Assembly (NCBI GenBank): GCA_030374765.1
Contig: JARGXX010000090.1
Span: forward strand, 310,001 to 374,000
From: Agarophyton chilense
Taxonomy: Eukaryota > Rhodophyta > Florideophyceae > Gracilariales > Gracilariaceae
DNA: 64,000 bases
Direction: 5' to 3'
Positions 11,411-24,730 of this stretch are shown in pieces. The position numbers and the translations under genes were made by a program. Position 1 is the first letter of the stretch. Each line of letters opens with the position of its first letter. Below the pieces are notes generated by a model. That model worked only from the letters and a program-made list of their open reading frames with translations, was not told the DNA's origin and searched no databases.

Positions 11411-13235
11411 AGATGTACGCAGCGTCCGTGACTTCGAGCCGCTGTACGTCCGGCTCTCGCTTCAGCTGCAGCTCAGGCGTGAGAGAAGGTAAAACAAGAC
11501 CCCCGACCGCTTGTACGAAAAGTTTGCATATTTTCAGAAATGTGAACGGCATTCATCATAATTTGTTAATTGCGAGCCGATTACGTCTTTAACGGACCAC
11601 TCTGCTACCTTTAACATACAACCCATTGATGCGTTCTCATCACGAACACATTGAAAAAGATATTATCCGTTATTCCTCACTTCTGCTCCATCTCACTTCG
11701 TACATTGCCTTGCCGTTGCTACCTCAGCCCCTGTTTACTGGTTTCGTAGACATCGACCGAGCCAGCGATATAATGATCACGGAATCTGTCAGGGACGCCC
11801 TGTTCCTAATGTTGAGTAGTGCGAGCTGTACCGCCCTTACTATAAGTGCTATGGAAGAGATTCGGTGCATAATTGTTTTTTGTATTCGAAAGATATGCAG
11901 TTTGAATAGCGCGTTCAAAACATTAAGTAGGGGGAAATTTGCAGAATGGATGTTGGTCTGGGCTGTTCATACGTACTACGCAAAGAATATTCCGGAAAAT
12001 GGCATAGTCATAAAGCTGAATCATATAGAGGTTCACTCGTTAAAAAACATGAAAAAACGGGTTTCCTTGAGAGCATCATAATGCAGCTCAGATAGATCTT
12101 TAGGAGGAACAAAAGTACTTACGCCCACCAGCTCTTAGCTTTTGTTCCCAAAACGGGAGATAATACCGCCGAGAATTACACTATTCATTTCATTTGGTCT
12201 CATGGCGCTGAAGATTCTCTGGGTGCACACCATCCGCTGTACTGAGATGATTGACTGCACGCACTTTCAAAGAGTGACTCTTGTAGCTTGAGTGTTCTAC
12301 AATCTATCAATTTGTTCAAATCTGGCAGGACCACGTACGGGTCGAGTGGGTACAGAGATTCATAATTCGCTACTGTGTGGCGACAGTCTTTTGAAACTAC
12401 AAAGCATCTTTGTCCGGGATTAATTGGTATCATCGGATCTGGAAAAAGAGGGGCACTACAAAAAACCGGGACAATTTCATTGATAAAAACCGATGCATTT
12501 GACTTCATTTTTATCCAATAGAGTCCTTAGTATGGCTCTAACTCTACAACGGTTCAAACAGTATGATTTAAATCCGAGCGCCTTTTTTTAATAGTGCGCT
12601 GTGTAAACCGTCAGATGCTTTCTCTTCAGTTTCTTAAATATTTCGATCATCAAACTATTGCTCTTTTTCCTAATTCCAAGCCCATTAAAATCACCACATG
12701 TATTTGGCTACTCAAACATTGTTTCGCGTTGCATATTAACCTCACAGCCAATGCGGACCAACTTCATTCGTGTACGTCAAGCGGCAACATTTTCCAGATC
12801 TCACAAGCTCTCACATCAAGCAGTAGCTAAACTTTTTACCATGTAAAACTCCCAGCTTTACAGAGCAGTAGACGGAACAATAAATTTCGAAACCGGGACG
12901 TGCGGCCGCCAGCCAATATTCCCGGAACCCGAAGAACGATTTTTGTGTGAGAAAAGTGGATAGTGGCTCCATTCCCGAGCGTTGATACACTTCATTGAGG
13001 AGAATGTGCTTGGTCGATTGTAAGCACGTCTTAGGGAGAAGACCGTCCCGGTCAGTCGAGGGTTTTTATTGGCCTGTATCCTTTGCCGGCATGTTGAGAG
13101 GACGGACAACTTGACTTAGTGAGAGGTAGGAAGAGTTGGAGGGGTGACCATCACACACGTCGAAAGCGGTGTCGAACTATAGATCGTCGGGAAGGGCGGT
13201 AGCATGGTCAGTCACACTGATGATGGAATTATCAG
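11411..13235. other. No recognisable gene
   Basis: This stretch lies between the copia element and the 5' LTR of gypsy element A. Open frames at 11626-12081 (plus) and 12200-12508 (minus) reach 100-150 codons but show no motif I know and no coding-like pattern. It may be older repeat DNA. Nothing here can be named. Confidence 0.5.
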
Positions 13236-13686
13236 TGTGAAAGAGCAACTATAACGGTTGAGTTATTTAAGCTCCCAGGGCCTGAGGTATCTTACAGACG
13301 CCAAGTGGACTGGCCGACATCAGCTGGACATATTTAGATATTTTGTTTTATTTTATATAGTTGTAATAGAATAGCCTCGCAGTGCAAGGGAGATCTCAGC
13401 GCCTCGCCATTAATATTTACTTTGTTCGAGTAACGTTTTTCTCTTGGATTCGAGTAGGCACCGGTAGGGTACTAAATTACCCACTTTGGTACATTAGTTC
13501 CACCAATTGGTCTTCAAGACATCGTTTCCGTTCCTCCGACCTGTAAAACTACGCATTAAACGCCCGCCCATTGCACCAAGTACTCTGGGAGTGCCAACGT
13601 CAAGTATACTGACCTTAGGACCAGCTTTACCACGCTACCTCAGGCTGAGACCAGTACGCCGATCCAACACCAGTCATTGCGTTACA
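13236..13686 (+). repeat. Element A 5' LTR
   Basis: Starts TGTGAAAGAGC and ends GCGTTACA. It aligns along its whole length with 32726-33170, at roughly 75-80% by eye, with well kept blocks such as GAGATCTCAGCGCCTCGCC and CATCGTTTCCG. A primer site follows three bases later. Confidence 0.82.
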
Positions 13687-13689
13687 TTT

Positions 13690-13707
13690 TGGTTTCCTGA
13701 CTTAAAA
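13690..13707 (+). other. Element A primer-binding site
   Basis: TGGTTTCCTGACTTAAAA lies 3 bases after the 5' LTR. It matches the sites in elements B and C apart from two bases. The TGG start fits a tRNA CCA end. Confidence 0.75.
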
Positions 13708-13886
13708 TTTCTTAGGAATACTTGAGCTAACCCCTGGAAAGAAGAATTATACGGATTCTAGCCATGGGTTTAATTCTTCAACGGACCGGAAGTATAGAAG
13801 CAGCCACCATCATGTATGCAAGAAACAGACCTAACTGACCAGATCATGGGACTCCCACGACAGGAGAAGTTGCGACTAGTACGCCG

Positions 13887-15601
13887 ATGATGTCGCTTGA
13901 CCCTCAGGGTGATACCGTTAGCGACCGCAGAAGCACAAGATGCCAGCCGCAAGAAGTTCTGACCCCCCTGGACAACCCTGAAAGGATTCACCGAGAACCC
14001 ACAGTGGCCCCACGTTTACGAGAACGCATCACCAGGGCTACTCCTAAACTAGAAACAACCCAAGGAGAACTTCACCAGACCCAAGGAAATATGGAGAACA
14101 TGCCCGCAGGGCTTGCCGACCTTCTCTGGCCCTGTATCCGTGAGCCCTGCTCAGCCCATGTTGATTCCATTGTGTACATGCGACTCGCTACGGCGATCGC
14201 TGACCATACGGACTACCTCATTAAGCTAATAGTCCCTAAGGTAATGGAGTCTCAATAATTAATAGACTTCCTCCTACAAGCCGTACAAGGAGCAGTCAAC
14301 AGCCAGGCAGGCAATGCAGTCCCTAGGACCACTCCACAACTAAACCATCCGGTTTTCATATGGGGACTCTCTACCGAACCCCCTGGAGTGGCGGAATTAC
14401 TCTCCTCTCGCCGGGAACACCATCCGGAAAATCCAATGGAAAGGCAGTCTAGGAGCAGAAGAAATGCTCCGCGTCTAGAAGAGAGACAGATTGCTCGACT
14501 CAAAGAACAACATGAGGTACAGGGACCTCAGGGGTCCAATGGATCTGATAGATAAATCGATTCTTTAGGTCCCCATTCCGCTGGAAAGAAACAAAGTAAC
14601 CGCAGGAGAAAGAAGAACAGGAAGAGCAAAAGAAGAGACCATTCGGACACGAGTGATTCCGATTCGGACTCAACCGAAACAAACGACTCGAAAGTGGATG
14701 AGGCTGCCGTTCGATGCCTCAAACCACTAACAACAACGAACGAACATTTCCTTAAGGTTCTAGACTACCAGAATTACCGATTGGCCGACAGATCTCCGAA
14801 ATATTTTTGTTCGATGGCTCGAAGAGTGTCTAAAGGGGCCAAACGGTTGCATCTAACCATCTCGGACAAGTTCTCGGGTTCTGAACCCATTTCTGTCCTT
14901 ATGTTTATTCGTTTGTTGCGTACGGCCTGTGATCAGAACGGTGTCCACGAGGGCGCCGCTCTGTACCTTTTCCAATTCTTTTTCACAGGATATGCGCGTG
15001 ACCGAGTGGTTTCGAAGATTTCTGGCACAACTGACCTCGTGGACGCTCAAGGCCGTGAGCTTCTCAGCCCATATTCTCAGGTTGCTCATTACCTCTTCGG
15101 AACCTATTTTACGGTTAAAGTTATAATAGATGCCAACCAGGAAGTCATATCCTTTAGGCAGAGCTCCAACAAGACCGAATCGGCTTTCGCAGAAGCCCTA
15201 TGGAAGAATTCTTACCAATATCGAAACGTATTCTACGAAGGACGGCTTGAACGTCATTTCATCACGGGATTACTCCATGCCATTCGGACACATGTCCGTA
15301 AATACCCCACGGAAAACTCACAATACTGCTTCCGACGGCTCGTCACCTATGCCGAAGGTAATGGAAACCCCTACAGGACTTCCAGGCGCAATGCTAATAT
15401 ATCCAGAGGACACGCAACTCCATTGCGTAAACCACAACAAGCCCATTTGGTTAGATCCACGGAATCGGACATGGATTCATCACTCCAATATGCCGTCTCG
15501 AGAGTTATCCGTGCGGGTAATTTCAGTGCTCCTCTGTCTTGGTCCCCATCATATATCCCCCAGAGAGCAATAGTGACCAATGAACCACGCACACCCACTT
15601 A
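13887..15601 (+). pseudogene. Element A gag region, first part (fossil)
   Basis: The Gag of element A up to the insertion point of element B. A polar N-terminal part (about 13887-14500) is followed by a run of Lys/Arg and Ser/Asp residues at about 14590-14690, then a capsid-like part (about 14700-15600) with LTTTNEHFLKVLDYQNYR, similar in layout to the matching part of element C (VDYRTYRLINKSS). This layout recurs in all three gypsy elements here. Broken. Confidence 0.7.
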
Positions 15602-15606
15602 TTCTC

Positions 15607-16322
15607 TGTAGTATTCTACTATGTCGGGGAATCCGATAGGTTGGTTTTTCGCGAAGTCGCGGTTGGAACTCATAAGTGAGTGTTATCATCAGCATTGTGA
15701 TATGAAGCGGCATCCCGCATAGGATGCCTAGAGGCAGAATGTCTTAGTGGAACACGTGGCGTCATGGGTCGAGTGGCTTGCCATGGCGCGCGCATAGTTG
15801 CGACCCTTCCTAGGGGAATGCCATATTGGCAACGGCGCATGTAGTGGCGATCCACGTGGAGGGCTTTACTACCCTTTGTAGCTAGACGTCCATTAGGGAC
15901 CATACCCATACAGTGGTTTGGCTAAGTGGCTGACCACTGGGTATTATTTATATATTTATTTGGGCACTCACCCTGGTACACAGTATATAGTGTACCAGAG
16001 GTGCACGCCGAGTCCAAGTAAAGGAGACAACATGGGCATCATGACTATTCTGTTCCTCGCTTAGGATTCCTTAACCGGAGATCCGGACGAGTTATGATAG
16101 ATAGTCAGCCCCCAAACAGTTCACGAGCCGTCTCGTACCTACGTTACATCAACGTTTTACAGTTGCACTGTTCACCCTCGCCGGCGAGTAGTGGCCTTAC
16201 ACCCCACTTCCAGCTCGCTGGTGTTGTAGCTCTACCACCCCTTTTCCTTCGCCACAAGCGACCCATCGGCAGTCCGAAATCTGTCACAGGTGTCAGCTCT
16301 CTCCGTTAGAGCGGATACTACA
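15607..16322 (+). repeat. Element B 5' LTR (716 bp)
   Basis: Starts TGTAGTATTC and ends GATACTACA, a terminal inverted match. It contains several perfect hairpins: GGCATCC/GGATGCC, AGTGG/CCACT and GGTACAC/GTGTACC. Its partner is 24731-25446. TTCTC precedes it. Confidence 0.95.
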
Positions 16323-16324
16323 AG

Positions 16325-16342
16325 TGGTCTCCCGACTTAGAA
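16325..16342 (+). other. Element B primer-binding site
   Basis: TGGTCTCCCGACTTAGAA lies 2 bases after the 5' LTR. It differs by one base from the site of element C. The same primer tRNA is implied for elements A, B and C; which tRNA cannot be named. Confidence 0.8.
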
Positions 16343-16537
16343 CCACTGTGGTCAGCTGCACTGAACAATTCGTTCCTGGAACGTGGAATCGATATCGATA
16401 CTTGGAAGAAGTGGAATCACTACAGTTATTGTTTATCGAACCACCTCCGGCAATTGCGGAATTCATCGTGGTTGAACACGTGGTCGAGAAGTCAAGGACA
16501 CCATTTGGTACGCACCTGGACTCAGGTTTGGTCTAGG

Positions 16538-18691
16538 ATGCCGAAAACCCGAACCCAGTCGAGTACTGGTCGCCCCGGTCCTGCGGGACCACCCTTGAAC
16601 GCGAGGCTCGCCTCATCTGTTGAAGCCGGAGAGCGGCTGTATCGTCAAGCAATGTCGCGCTCACGCTCGGTGAATGATGAACGAGATCTCTCGGATGTAC
16701 CAGCCCTTGTGGCAGCGGCAATCACGCCCACCACAGAAGCCGTAGCTGACCCTGAGGTCTTCGGACCTCAAGAAGAGGATGATTTGCGCAGGGAAGTGCG
16801 TCGTCTCAAGTCTGAGCCAAGCGCTTCGCGTGTGTGCATGGTTGCGTTGGAATCGCAGATCGCTGCTTTTATCGCTGATGTCGAACAATTACGCAGTGCG
16901 CATCAAGCACTCGTTTGTCAAGACAATGGAAAGCAGGTCTATGCATCAGTGAAAACACTACGTGGGGATTTGAACCATCTACTGGAGAGGTACGGGAATA
17001 CGCCCGATGCGCTACCCGGCTTAACCGTGGATGTAGAGGAAGTCCTCACCCGAGTTAACCCTCGTTTATAACGCCTGGAGGCGGCAGTTCATGCGCAGAC
17101 TGCTGCTAAACCAGTCGTGCTGGAAGAGGAAGGAGCTTCTTTGAAGGAAGCTCGTTCGAAGAAGTCGAAGTCACGACGTAAGAAGCAGAAGTCCGCACGT
17201 GATTCGAGTGATAAATCGTCAAGTACGGAGGGTTTCAGTTCCAGTACTGATGATTCTGATGATTCAGATACGTCAGATGACGGCGACAGTGATGATGGTC
17301 ATCGAAGGCCCCGATCTCGGAAGAACAACACGTCTTCGGTGTTAATGAGAAAAAAAGGCTGACCTTACCTAGGATTGAAGGTGTTCCCGTGCACGAATCC
17401 GCTTCATCAGAAGGTCCTTAACTACAGGTACTACCGTCTGAAGTTGAAGAGCAAGAAGCGCTCAGGACGCGAAACCGCGAAGGTGAAGGATCACATCAAA
17501 CGATTGAAGATCGGCCTTAATGATTCAACATTTGATGGGAAAACCCCCATTCTCGTTATCGAGTTTCTCACTCGATTCGTTGCCGAAGCAGACACTCTAG
17601 AGATGAGTGAACCACAGGCATTTGTGTCTTTACCTCACTTCCTGAAGGGTTTTGCTTTAGAGCAATATCGTTCCGTATGCGGATCATTGACAGCCGATGA
17701 AGGCGGCATTACCTCATGGCCAGAGACGGTGCAGTACTTGATGCGCAGTTTCGCGACATCAAACTCGATACGTCAGGCGATCCTGGACCTAAGGGATATG
17801 ACCAAAAAGCCTGAGGAGGGCGAAGCTGAGTACAGCTCAAGGCTTAACAAAGCTTCAGTCTGCTGTGGAAACGTCCACTCGACGGAGGACAAGATTACCT
17901 TGTACATCAACGGGCTGGACCCGAGCATCAAGTCGTTGGTAGCTCGATATCGAGAGAAGCATGGAAGAGTCTCCTTTTTGGAGTTAGTTCAGTTTGCGAA
18001 AGCTGAAGGAGACGTGGCCAGAGCGCGTGGTAGCCCCCATCGTTCAGTGGCTTTTGGAACCTCAACGGGTATGGAGAAGATCTCCGCCAGAGTTAATCAG
18101 CGCAGCAAACTGCTACATCTGCAATCTCCAGTGCACTCACTAAATTCTTCGTTGGCACCCAAAGGGAGTGACTCGCATGAGAAGGCGGTCCATTTAATGG
18201 AATAAACGGACTCTTCTGTACCTACAGTGGATCTCCCACACTCGGAGTCTCAGGACGAGGAAGCCCTAATGGCTATGGAGGGCCGTCACCCTATGTATCT
18301 TCCCTACACGGTGTATCCACAAGGAGGTTTTAAGAACGGGAAACTCGTATGGGTGGATACTCGCATGACATACCATTCACAACCTATGTTGACCAACCGT
18401 CGTGACGGTTTGATATGTTATTCATGTTATGGAAAACACCATTTCAGTGCAGAATTTACGCTTCCTGCAAAGGATCTGAGTCGTATCATGACGAATTATG
18501 AAGCACTCTCAGAAGAGGAAAGAAGCCGCGTACCGGCGGGCATGTATTGGAAAGCCAAAAGTTGGTTTTCTCAGACACCAATGCGCCGGACGGACAAGCC
18601 GGTTGCTCAGAATGCTGAAATGTTACAACCCGGAACCCTGGTAGGAAGAGGCGCCTTTGAGGCAAATCAGCCGGTGCAACCGGAAAACTAA
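16538..18691 (+). pseudogene. Element B gag region (fossil)
   Basis: The N-terminal part (about 16540-17070) is helix- and charge-rich, possibly coiled coil (EEDDLRREVRRLKSEP). A Lys/Arg run then leads into a Ser/Asp-rich acidic stretch (about 17150-17310). The capsid-like domain follows (about 17390-18200) with FLTRFVAEADTLEMSEPQAF and LYINGLDP. A cysteine-containing zinc-knuckle-like segment lies near 18410-18450. This N-terminal linker layout is shared with elements A and C. Broken. Confidence 0.8.
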
Positions 18692-18726
18692 GTGAGGGAT
18701 CCCCTAGGGCACTAGTAGATCCCGTA

Positions 18727-21700
18727 GTGCTGACCAGGGAGAGCTCGCCTCCCTGCTCCCGCGCTTGGAAGCCCAAGATTCTCTCGAGGCCTCCCAAATT
18801 TCCTACGTACGGAATCAATCCGCCGGACGGAAAGAGAGTACAGTTTGAATGTGAGTTACATCGTCCTTGGACACGGTATACTCGTCCGTCAAAACGGGAA
18901 AGTTACCTCATGGTAGTGTCTAAAAGAAACTATAAGGTCTACGCCGACATCCGCTCTGACAGGAATCTGTTATCTCGTCGATTGACTATACTGGACACAG
19001 GTGCTGGTCCGAACTCTATATGGGAATCGGAGCTCGCTCCTGCTGCCTTAGAACGTATTCGATACGGTCCTTTACCAGACATCCGGGATACCAACAAAAA
19101 AGCTGTGAAGACACTGATAACAGTTCGACTCGTGGTGCGTTTGGGACGCTTTGTAGTCCTAGTCGACTTCATCGTCTGTATGAAGTTAGCTGCACCAGTG
19201 GTACTGGGATGTGAATATTGCGACAAGTTTGTCGAAGCCATTCGCCCGCGAAGAAAACTAGTGGAACTAGATGATGGATCAATGGTACCATTTGTTTGCA
19301 AGCCAATGCGTCGTTGCTCTGAAGCACCTCCACTTCCACCATCTATGGAATAAGGAAAATCCCGAGGACTTGCCTCGCAGAGGATTCGAGTAGCGAAGAG
19401 TGCCATGCTGAAGGCGCAAACCCAAACTTGGGTTCAATTAAGAACAGAACGACACGGACTCGTGGTAATTCAACCGAATACTCGGATGTACGAATCCCGT
19501 GGATTGCTAGTCGCTAACGGCATTGTTCAGGTTGATCCTGGTAGCCCCTTTTGGATACTAGTGAGTAACTTCACCGATAAAGATTATCAGATACCGAAGA
19601 ATCAGGTTGTTGCGACAGCTTTGCCTCATCCTGCAGTGGTGGTCTCTACTCATATTTCTACTGCAGAAGTATTGGGATTAACCCATGTCAGTGACACAGA
19701 CGAAGAACTTCAAACTCCGTCTGGAGATCGATGGCAAACGGCAAAGGACCCACAGAGCCTGGTCGATGAGCTAGACTTAGCACATGTGTCGGAACACTAC
19801 AGAACGAAGATCAGGTCAATGCTGAAGAAGTATACATCCATGTGGAGTGGAAAACTAGGAGAGATCTCCGCTACGGAACACCACATTGATATGGTCCCAG
19901 GGTCACGACCCATCTCCCAACCACCCTACAGAGCGGGACCGCGAACTCGCCAAATCGAGGAGGAGAATGTTAGCAAAATGCTGGAAGAAGGAGTAATCGA
20001 AGCAGCTCAATCTGCTTGGGCCTCACCAGTGGTGCTGGTTCCAAAACCTGATGGTTCTTTACGATTCTGTATCGATTATCGAAAACTGAACGCAGTTACA
20101 GTTCGAGATACATACCCGTGGCCTCGAATGGACGAATGTATTGACAGCTTAGGAGAAGCGAACGTGTTCACCACGTTTGACTCCATCTCTGGCTATTGGC
20201 AGGTGCCCGTAGCGGAAGAAGACCAAGATAAAACCGCATTTGCGTGTCACGCCGGTCTCTACCGTTTCTGAAGGATGCTCTTTGGCTTAACGAATGCACC
20301 GGCTACTTTACAGCGTACTCTGGACATCTTACTCTCAAGATACAAGTGGAAGACTTGTGTAGTCTATTTGGACGATGTGATCATCTTTTCCTAGGATGTG
20401 GAAAGCCATTTAAGGCACGTCGAGGAGATCCTCAAAGCACTACAGAGCGCAGGTATCACTTTGAAGTTCAAGAAATGCGAATGGTTCGCTGGCACCGTGC
20501 AGTACTTAGGACATGTGATCAAGCCGGGACAGCTTGCCATTCAAGAGGCACAATCAGCGGCTCTCCGCGAAGTACAACCTCCGTCGACACAGAATCAATT
20601 GAGTTCTCTCCTCAGCTTTAGCAACGTCTACCGACGACTCGTGTCGCGATACTCGCATATAGCGGCACCGCTCAACGCAAAGCTGCGTAAAGGACAACCA
20701 GTACAGCTGGAACAATTCAGACAAGCTAAAGTGGAAGCGTTCGACACGCTAAAGACAAAGATTATTACAGCGCCAGTCTTGGCGCTGCCCATCCTCAACC
20801 TGCCATACTCAGTGGATACCGACTCTAGCGAGTACCAAGTAGGGTGTGCCCTTTTTCAAACACACCCTGATGGTGAACGCAAACCCATTGGTTACTGGTC
20901 AAGATCGCTGAACGCAGCTGAGAAGAAGTATTCAGTTTCAGAAAAGGAATTCCTTTCAGTCGTTTGGGCTCTATCCACATTGCGACCGTATCTCCAAGGA
21001 GAACGTTTTACCGTCAACACGGATCATTCGTCTCTACGATGGTTACTGGCCATTACAGACCCGTCTGGTCGTCTCACACGATGGCACTTACGCCTTTCTG
21101 AATTCGATTTCGAAGTGAAGTATAAGAAGTGATTGGGCAATGTCCAAGCTGACGCGCTATCGCGACTCAAAACACTGGGCGAAACCCAAGGCAAAATCGA
21201 TGAAGAGATACCTTGCTTCTACATGGAGACCCATTCACCATCTTTTGAAGAAGAGGAACAAGAGACCCTTGAAGATTCTTCGGATGCAGACCCGTTCCTT
21301 TCATAAGCAAACACTGACCCTTCAGTTCAACTCGAGCGAATCTCGTGAACTGAGCTCCTCAATCAGCAACACGCCAATACGTTTTATGCGTCGATACGCT
21401 CTCTTCTTTACAAGGGGGAGGAGCTCCCCTTTTCACTCGATTCACGAGGAATACTGTTAAGACATGTCGAAAAGCATGATCAAATCGTGATTCCACACGT
21501 CTTGAAGAGTCGTGTACTCCATCTGGCACACTACAGCAGGCTGTCTGGTCATCCAGGAAGAACGAAGTTGTTCATGACTCTAAGAAGAGATTTTTACTGG
21601 CCTAATTTGGCAATGGACGGCCATGCTACAGTGAGGTTGTGTACAACATGTGCGTATGATCGCGTGAAGCTTTACAGGAAGCGGAAACCGATGACGTTAT

Positions 21701-22578
21701 TCCAGGCAAAAGCGCCTTTATAATATGTCAGTATCGACATCCTAGGGGAATTGATTCGCTCAAGGCGAGGTTATCGCTACCTATTGGTAATCACCGACCG
21801 CTTCTCGAGGTATCGGGATATGCCCCGTGGCACGCGCACACCCATAAGTACAGAAATGGAACCTGAAACCAGGAAAGATGTTTTGGACTTTGGCCCCAAG
21901 GACTTGGAAACGAGTGCACGCGAAAACGCGCCGTTGCCGCTTCAGGCTGAACCGTCAGGTGAAGCGCCACTCGCTGTTCTGCCGATATCGGCTCCCATCC
22001 CTCGTGGGCAGGAAGAAGAAGAGGTATCGCCTCCTGTCGTGGTGCAAGCACCATCGTCCACCCAACAGCGGTCAGAATCGGAGAAACCCAAGGAAGTTCA
22101 TCCACGAATGGAATTGAGAAGTAGCAAGAAGTACGCTTCTATGGAACCTGGAAAACAGGATAGCTCTTTATCTGAGAAAGGTTCTCAATGAATGAGTAAA
22201 CTGCCCCTGCCATCAGAACGACAGTTAGTCGACGAGCGCACGCTTAGCAACGCTGAGACTGCTAACACAGAGACGCTTGGGTCAGCCCTAAGGCATTTCA
22301 AACCTGTTAACAAGATTCTTGCGCCAACAGCGAAAGAATTGGGAAACGCCCAGGAAAATGTTATGGATCGCATATGTGAACATGGCGAGTATGAAGATAC
22401 TAGAGAATTACTGTATCCAGTCCGTTGGTACGGTTTTCCTCCGGCAGCGGATACGTGGGAACCTGTAGCTCATATCCCCCGTTCGCAACTCCTGCGATAT
22501 CATCGACGCATGCGATTACAACTCCCCAGAGAGATCGACTCCTCGATAGTCGGGCTCATGGACACATCCCATTTCTAA
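18727..22578 (+). pseudogene. Element B pol region with chromodomain (fossil)
   Basis: Parts in order: aspartic protease (ILDTGAGPNS near 18988-19020); reverse transcriptase (about 20000-20700) with LRFCIDYRKLNAVT, GYWQVPVAEED and a YLDDVIIF block near 20368; RNase H (about 20800-21120) with VDTDSSEYQVGC and EKEFLSVVWAL; integrase zinc module near 21510-21665 (HLAHYSRLSGHPGRTK, FYWPN, C..C); the start of the integrase core near 21730-21810 (LLVITDRFSR); and a chromodomain at about 22365-22545 (YPVRWYGFPPAADTWEP). Several breaks. Confidence 0.88.
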
Positions 22579-22692
22579 GTATGGGCTACAAAGGTAATAA
22601 AAACTGTAAAGGCGAGAAGAAAACAAGAAATCATGAAGAAGAAACGTGAAGACCCGCAAGCAAAGGACATTTACTGATTATCACCTATGACA

Positions 22693-22779
22693 AACTCGAG
22701 AAGCGAGAAGAAGGATTGAAGACCTCGAGAAGCGAGAAGAAGAAGTTAAGAACTCGAGAAGCGAGAAGAGATGAAGACT
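22693..22779. repeat. 29-bp purine-rich tandem repeat, 3 copies
   Basis: Three head-to-tail copies (22693-22721, 22722-22750, 22751-22779) share CTCGAGAAGCGAGAAGA. They lie just after the chromodomain of element B and before its antisense reading region. The plus strand is strongly purine-rich. Confidence 0.85.
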
Positions 22780-22875
22780 ACAAGATAAGAAGGGAACGTG
22801 AAGACACGAAGTCACCAGAGTTTTATTGGTATCAAGATACCACCGCAAGGGTGTTGACTATGAGTCCTTTCTAGG

Positions 22876-24706
22876 ATCATCAAAGAGACGTGCGAGCACG
22901 CAGGTTCGCAAGAAGCTGTGTACGATCAACCTCAACTTGGTCCACGAGAAAGCCCGCATCTAAGAGCAACTGCCTCAGCGGATCCAAGCCTGGATCTTCG
23001 ACTGGCACTGCACTGGATTGTTGGGTAAACCCATGAAAGCTCTCTTGAGCATCTCCCGCCGCTGCAGATTGATCGACGGAAGTCGCTACGCCTGCCAGCT
23101 CTGGCTCGTCCTCGTAACCGAGTTCAGCCTCAGCTCCCGGCGCTTACTCATACGGTTCCTCTCCGTTCTCGGATGGAGTAGCATCGTACACGTATCCAGT
23201 AAGCTGGTTCAGTGGCATGTCACGCGGGTTCTCCCGAAGAAAGCCAGCCTGCTCGGAGGTGATCAACTGGCGCGTCCAGGGGTCGTGCCAAACGAAATCT
23301 CCATCACTTGCTGTTCGTCCAGGAGAATGGTCGTGGTGTCTTGCACGGGTTCCGCGAGCAGATTGATCAGCTGGCACTCCAGACCAATCGACACTGTCGA
23401 TCAAATCCATAAGATGGAGGAAGTCGGCATGGTTCGCACGGAATCCCAGGACAAGGGAAAGATCGAGTTCTCTCGCATACTTTAGCGCTGTGGGCGACAT
23501 CTAACAAACTCTAAAGGTATCATAAGCATCTCACAAGAGGAAGACGGCCATCTTGGCGATAAACTCGGAATCAACCACCGTCCAATATCCCGAGAAAGGG
23601 TCGTTAACCAACGCGGACCCGATGTAGAAGATCGCCGGTTGGAGCTCCACAGAGCAACGACGAGGACTCTCGATCGCCGTTCAATGCTCCGGAATACCGA
23701 TGTAGCGCCCGAAGCGCGCGTTCCGCTGGATGCGGTCGATCTCGATCATTTGATACGGCACCAAATAGCCCAAATGTGATCGAGTACGACGTTCCCAACG
23801 GGGATAATCCTAACAGGGAATGTCCCGCTTTCGAAGGAAGCGGAACTCCGCACGGAGAAGAGGTTGCTGAATGCAGAGAGGTGCATCACGCAAACCGCGC
23901 ACACCGCGCCAACCACTAAAACTGACTTCAACGAGTGTCTCGATATACGAGTAACCTTCACCGTTGGTACGGGCTTTCCAGGTATCTAGTTCCCAGTCAT
24001 GTGGGAGGAGAACCGTACTGATGAATCGGTGAAGACGCTGATAAATCAGCTTGGTGAACCGCGTACGGGCTTCGGACAAGGTTTCCGTTGAATATCGCGC
24101 AATCGCGTTGTCTGGCAAAGCAATATGGCTGGCCCAGTCGTCGTTATAAATCGCGTGTTCTGGAATACCTTCAGGGAAGTACCCACCGTGTACATACTGT
24201 TGTATCAACGCGTCATCGCGGATAGCAACTGGATCAAACCAGGGAGCTTGCGCGAAAATTTAAACGTTGTCGAGAGGATCTCGCCCATAGAAATCCGCAG
24301 GGTGCGGGTAGCTCCGCTGAGCACGACGAGAAGGAGCTCGAATCACACCCGCAGAGGTGACGTAAGCCCCGTTCGGCATCGGAGTTACTGTTGGCTGAGG
24401 TAACGGTACCGACCGGAATCCAGTGTACTGTGTAAGGAACGAACGGTATGGACTGAGTTGAGCAGTAGGCTGCGACGCATAACCAACAGTTTTGGACGGG
24501 ACCCTAGAAGGCACATCCTCAGAGGAGGGCTGGAACGGGTTGGACCCGGCGTTCGGATCCATCGCGAGAGATCGAACTGAAGAGCGGTGAGGAACAGAAT
24601 GCTGTTGAGAACTATAAGAGTTGGTCGGGCGGCGAGGAATTCTTGATGACGATGAGTACCCGGAACACCGGTCCGACTGCGTATAAACGCTTCTTGCGTC
24701 CCCCAT
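22876..24706 (-). pseudogene. Antisense reading region of element B (fossil)
   Basis: A coding-like region on the minus strand that begins only about 25 bases from the 3' LTR and runs toward the end of pol. The N-terminal part is rich in Ser, Pro, Gln and Arg (SGYSSSSRIPRRPTNSYSS). The middle is rich in aromatic residues (YNDDWASHIALP, TRFTKLIYQRLHRF). The C-terminal part is acidic. No known domain is recognised. Position, orientation and several spaced residues match the antisense region of element A. It is broken, but the coding character is clearer than chance. Confidence 0.6.
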
Positions 24707-24730
24707 TGTTCGCGCTTAACGACTGGAGTG

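Noticed and set aside
11626-12081. 151-codon plus-strand frame as a possible gene
   Set aside because: Overlaps an open frame on the other strand; composition is unremarkable and no domain is seen.
12200-12508. 102-codon minus-strand frame as a possible gene
   Set aside because: No motif, no coding-like neighbours, surrounded by decayed DNA.
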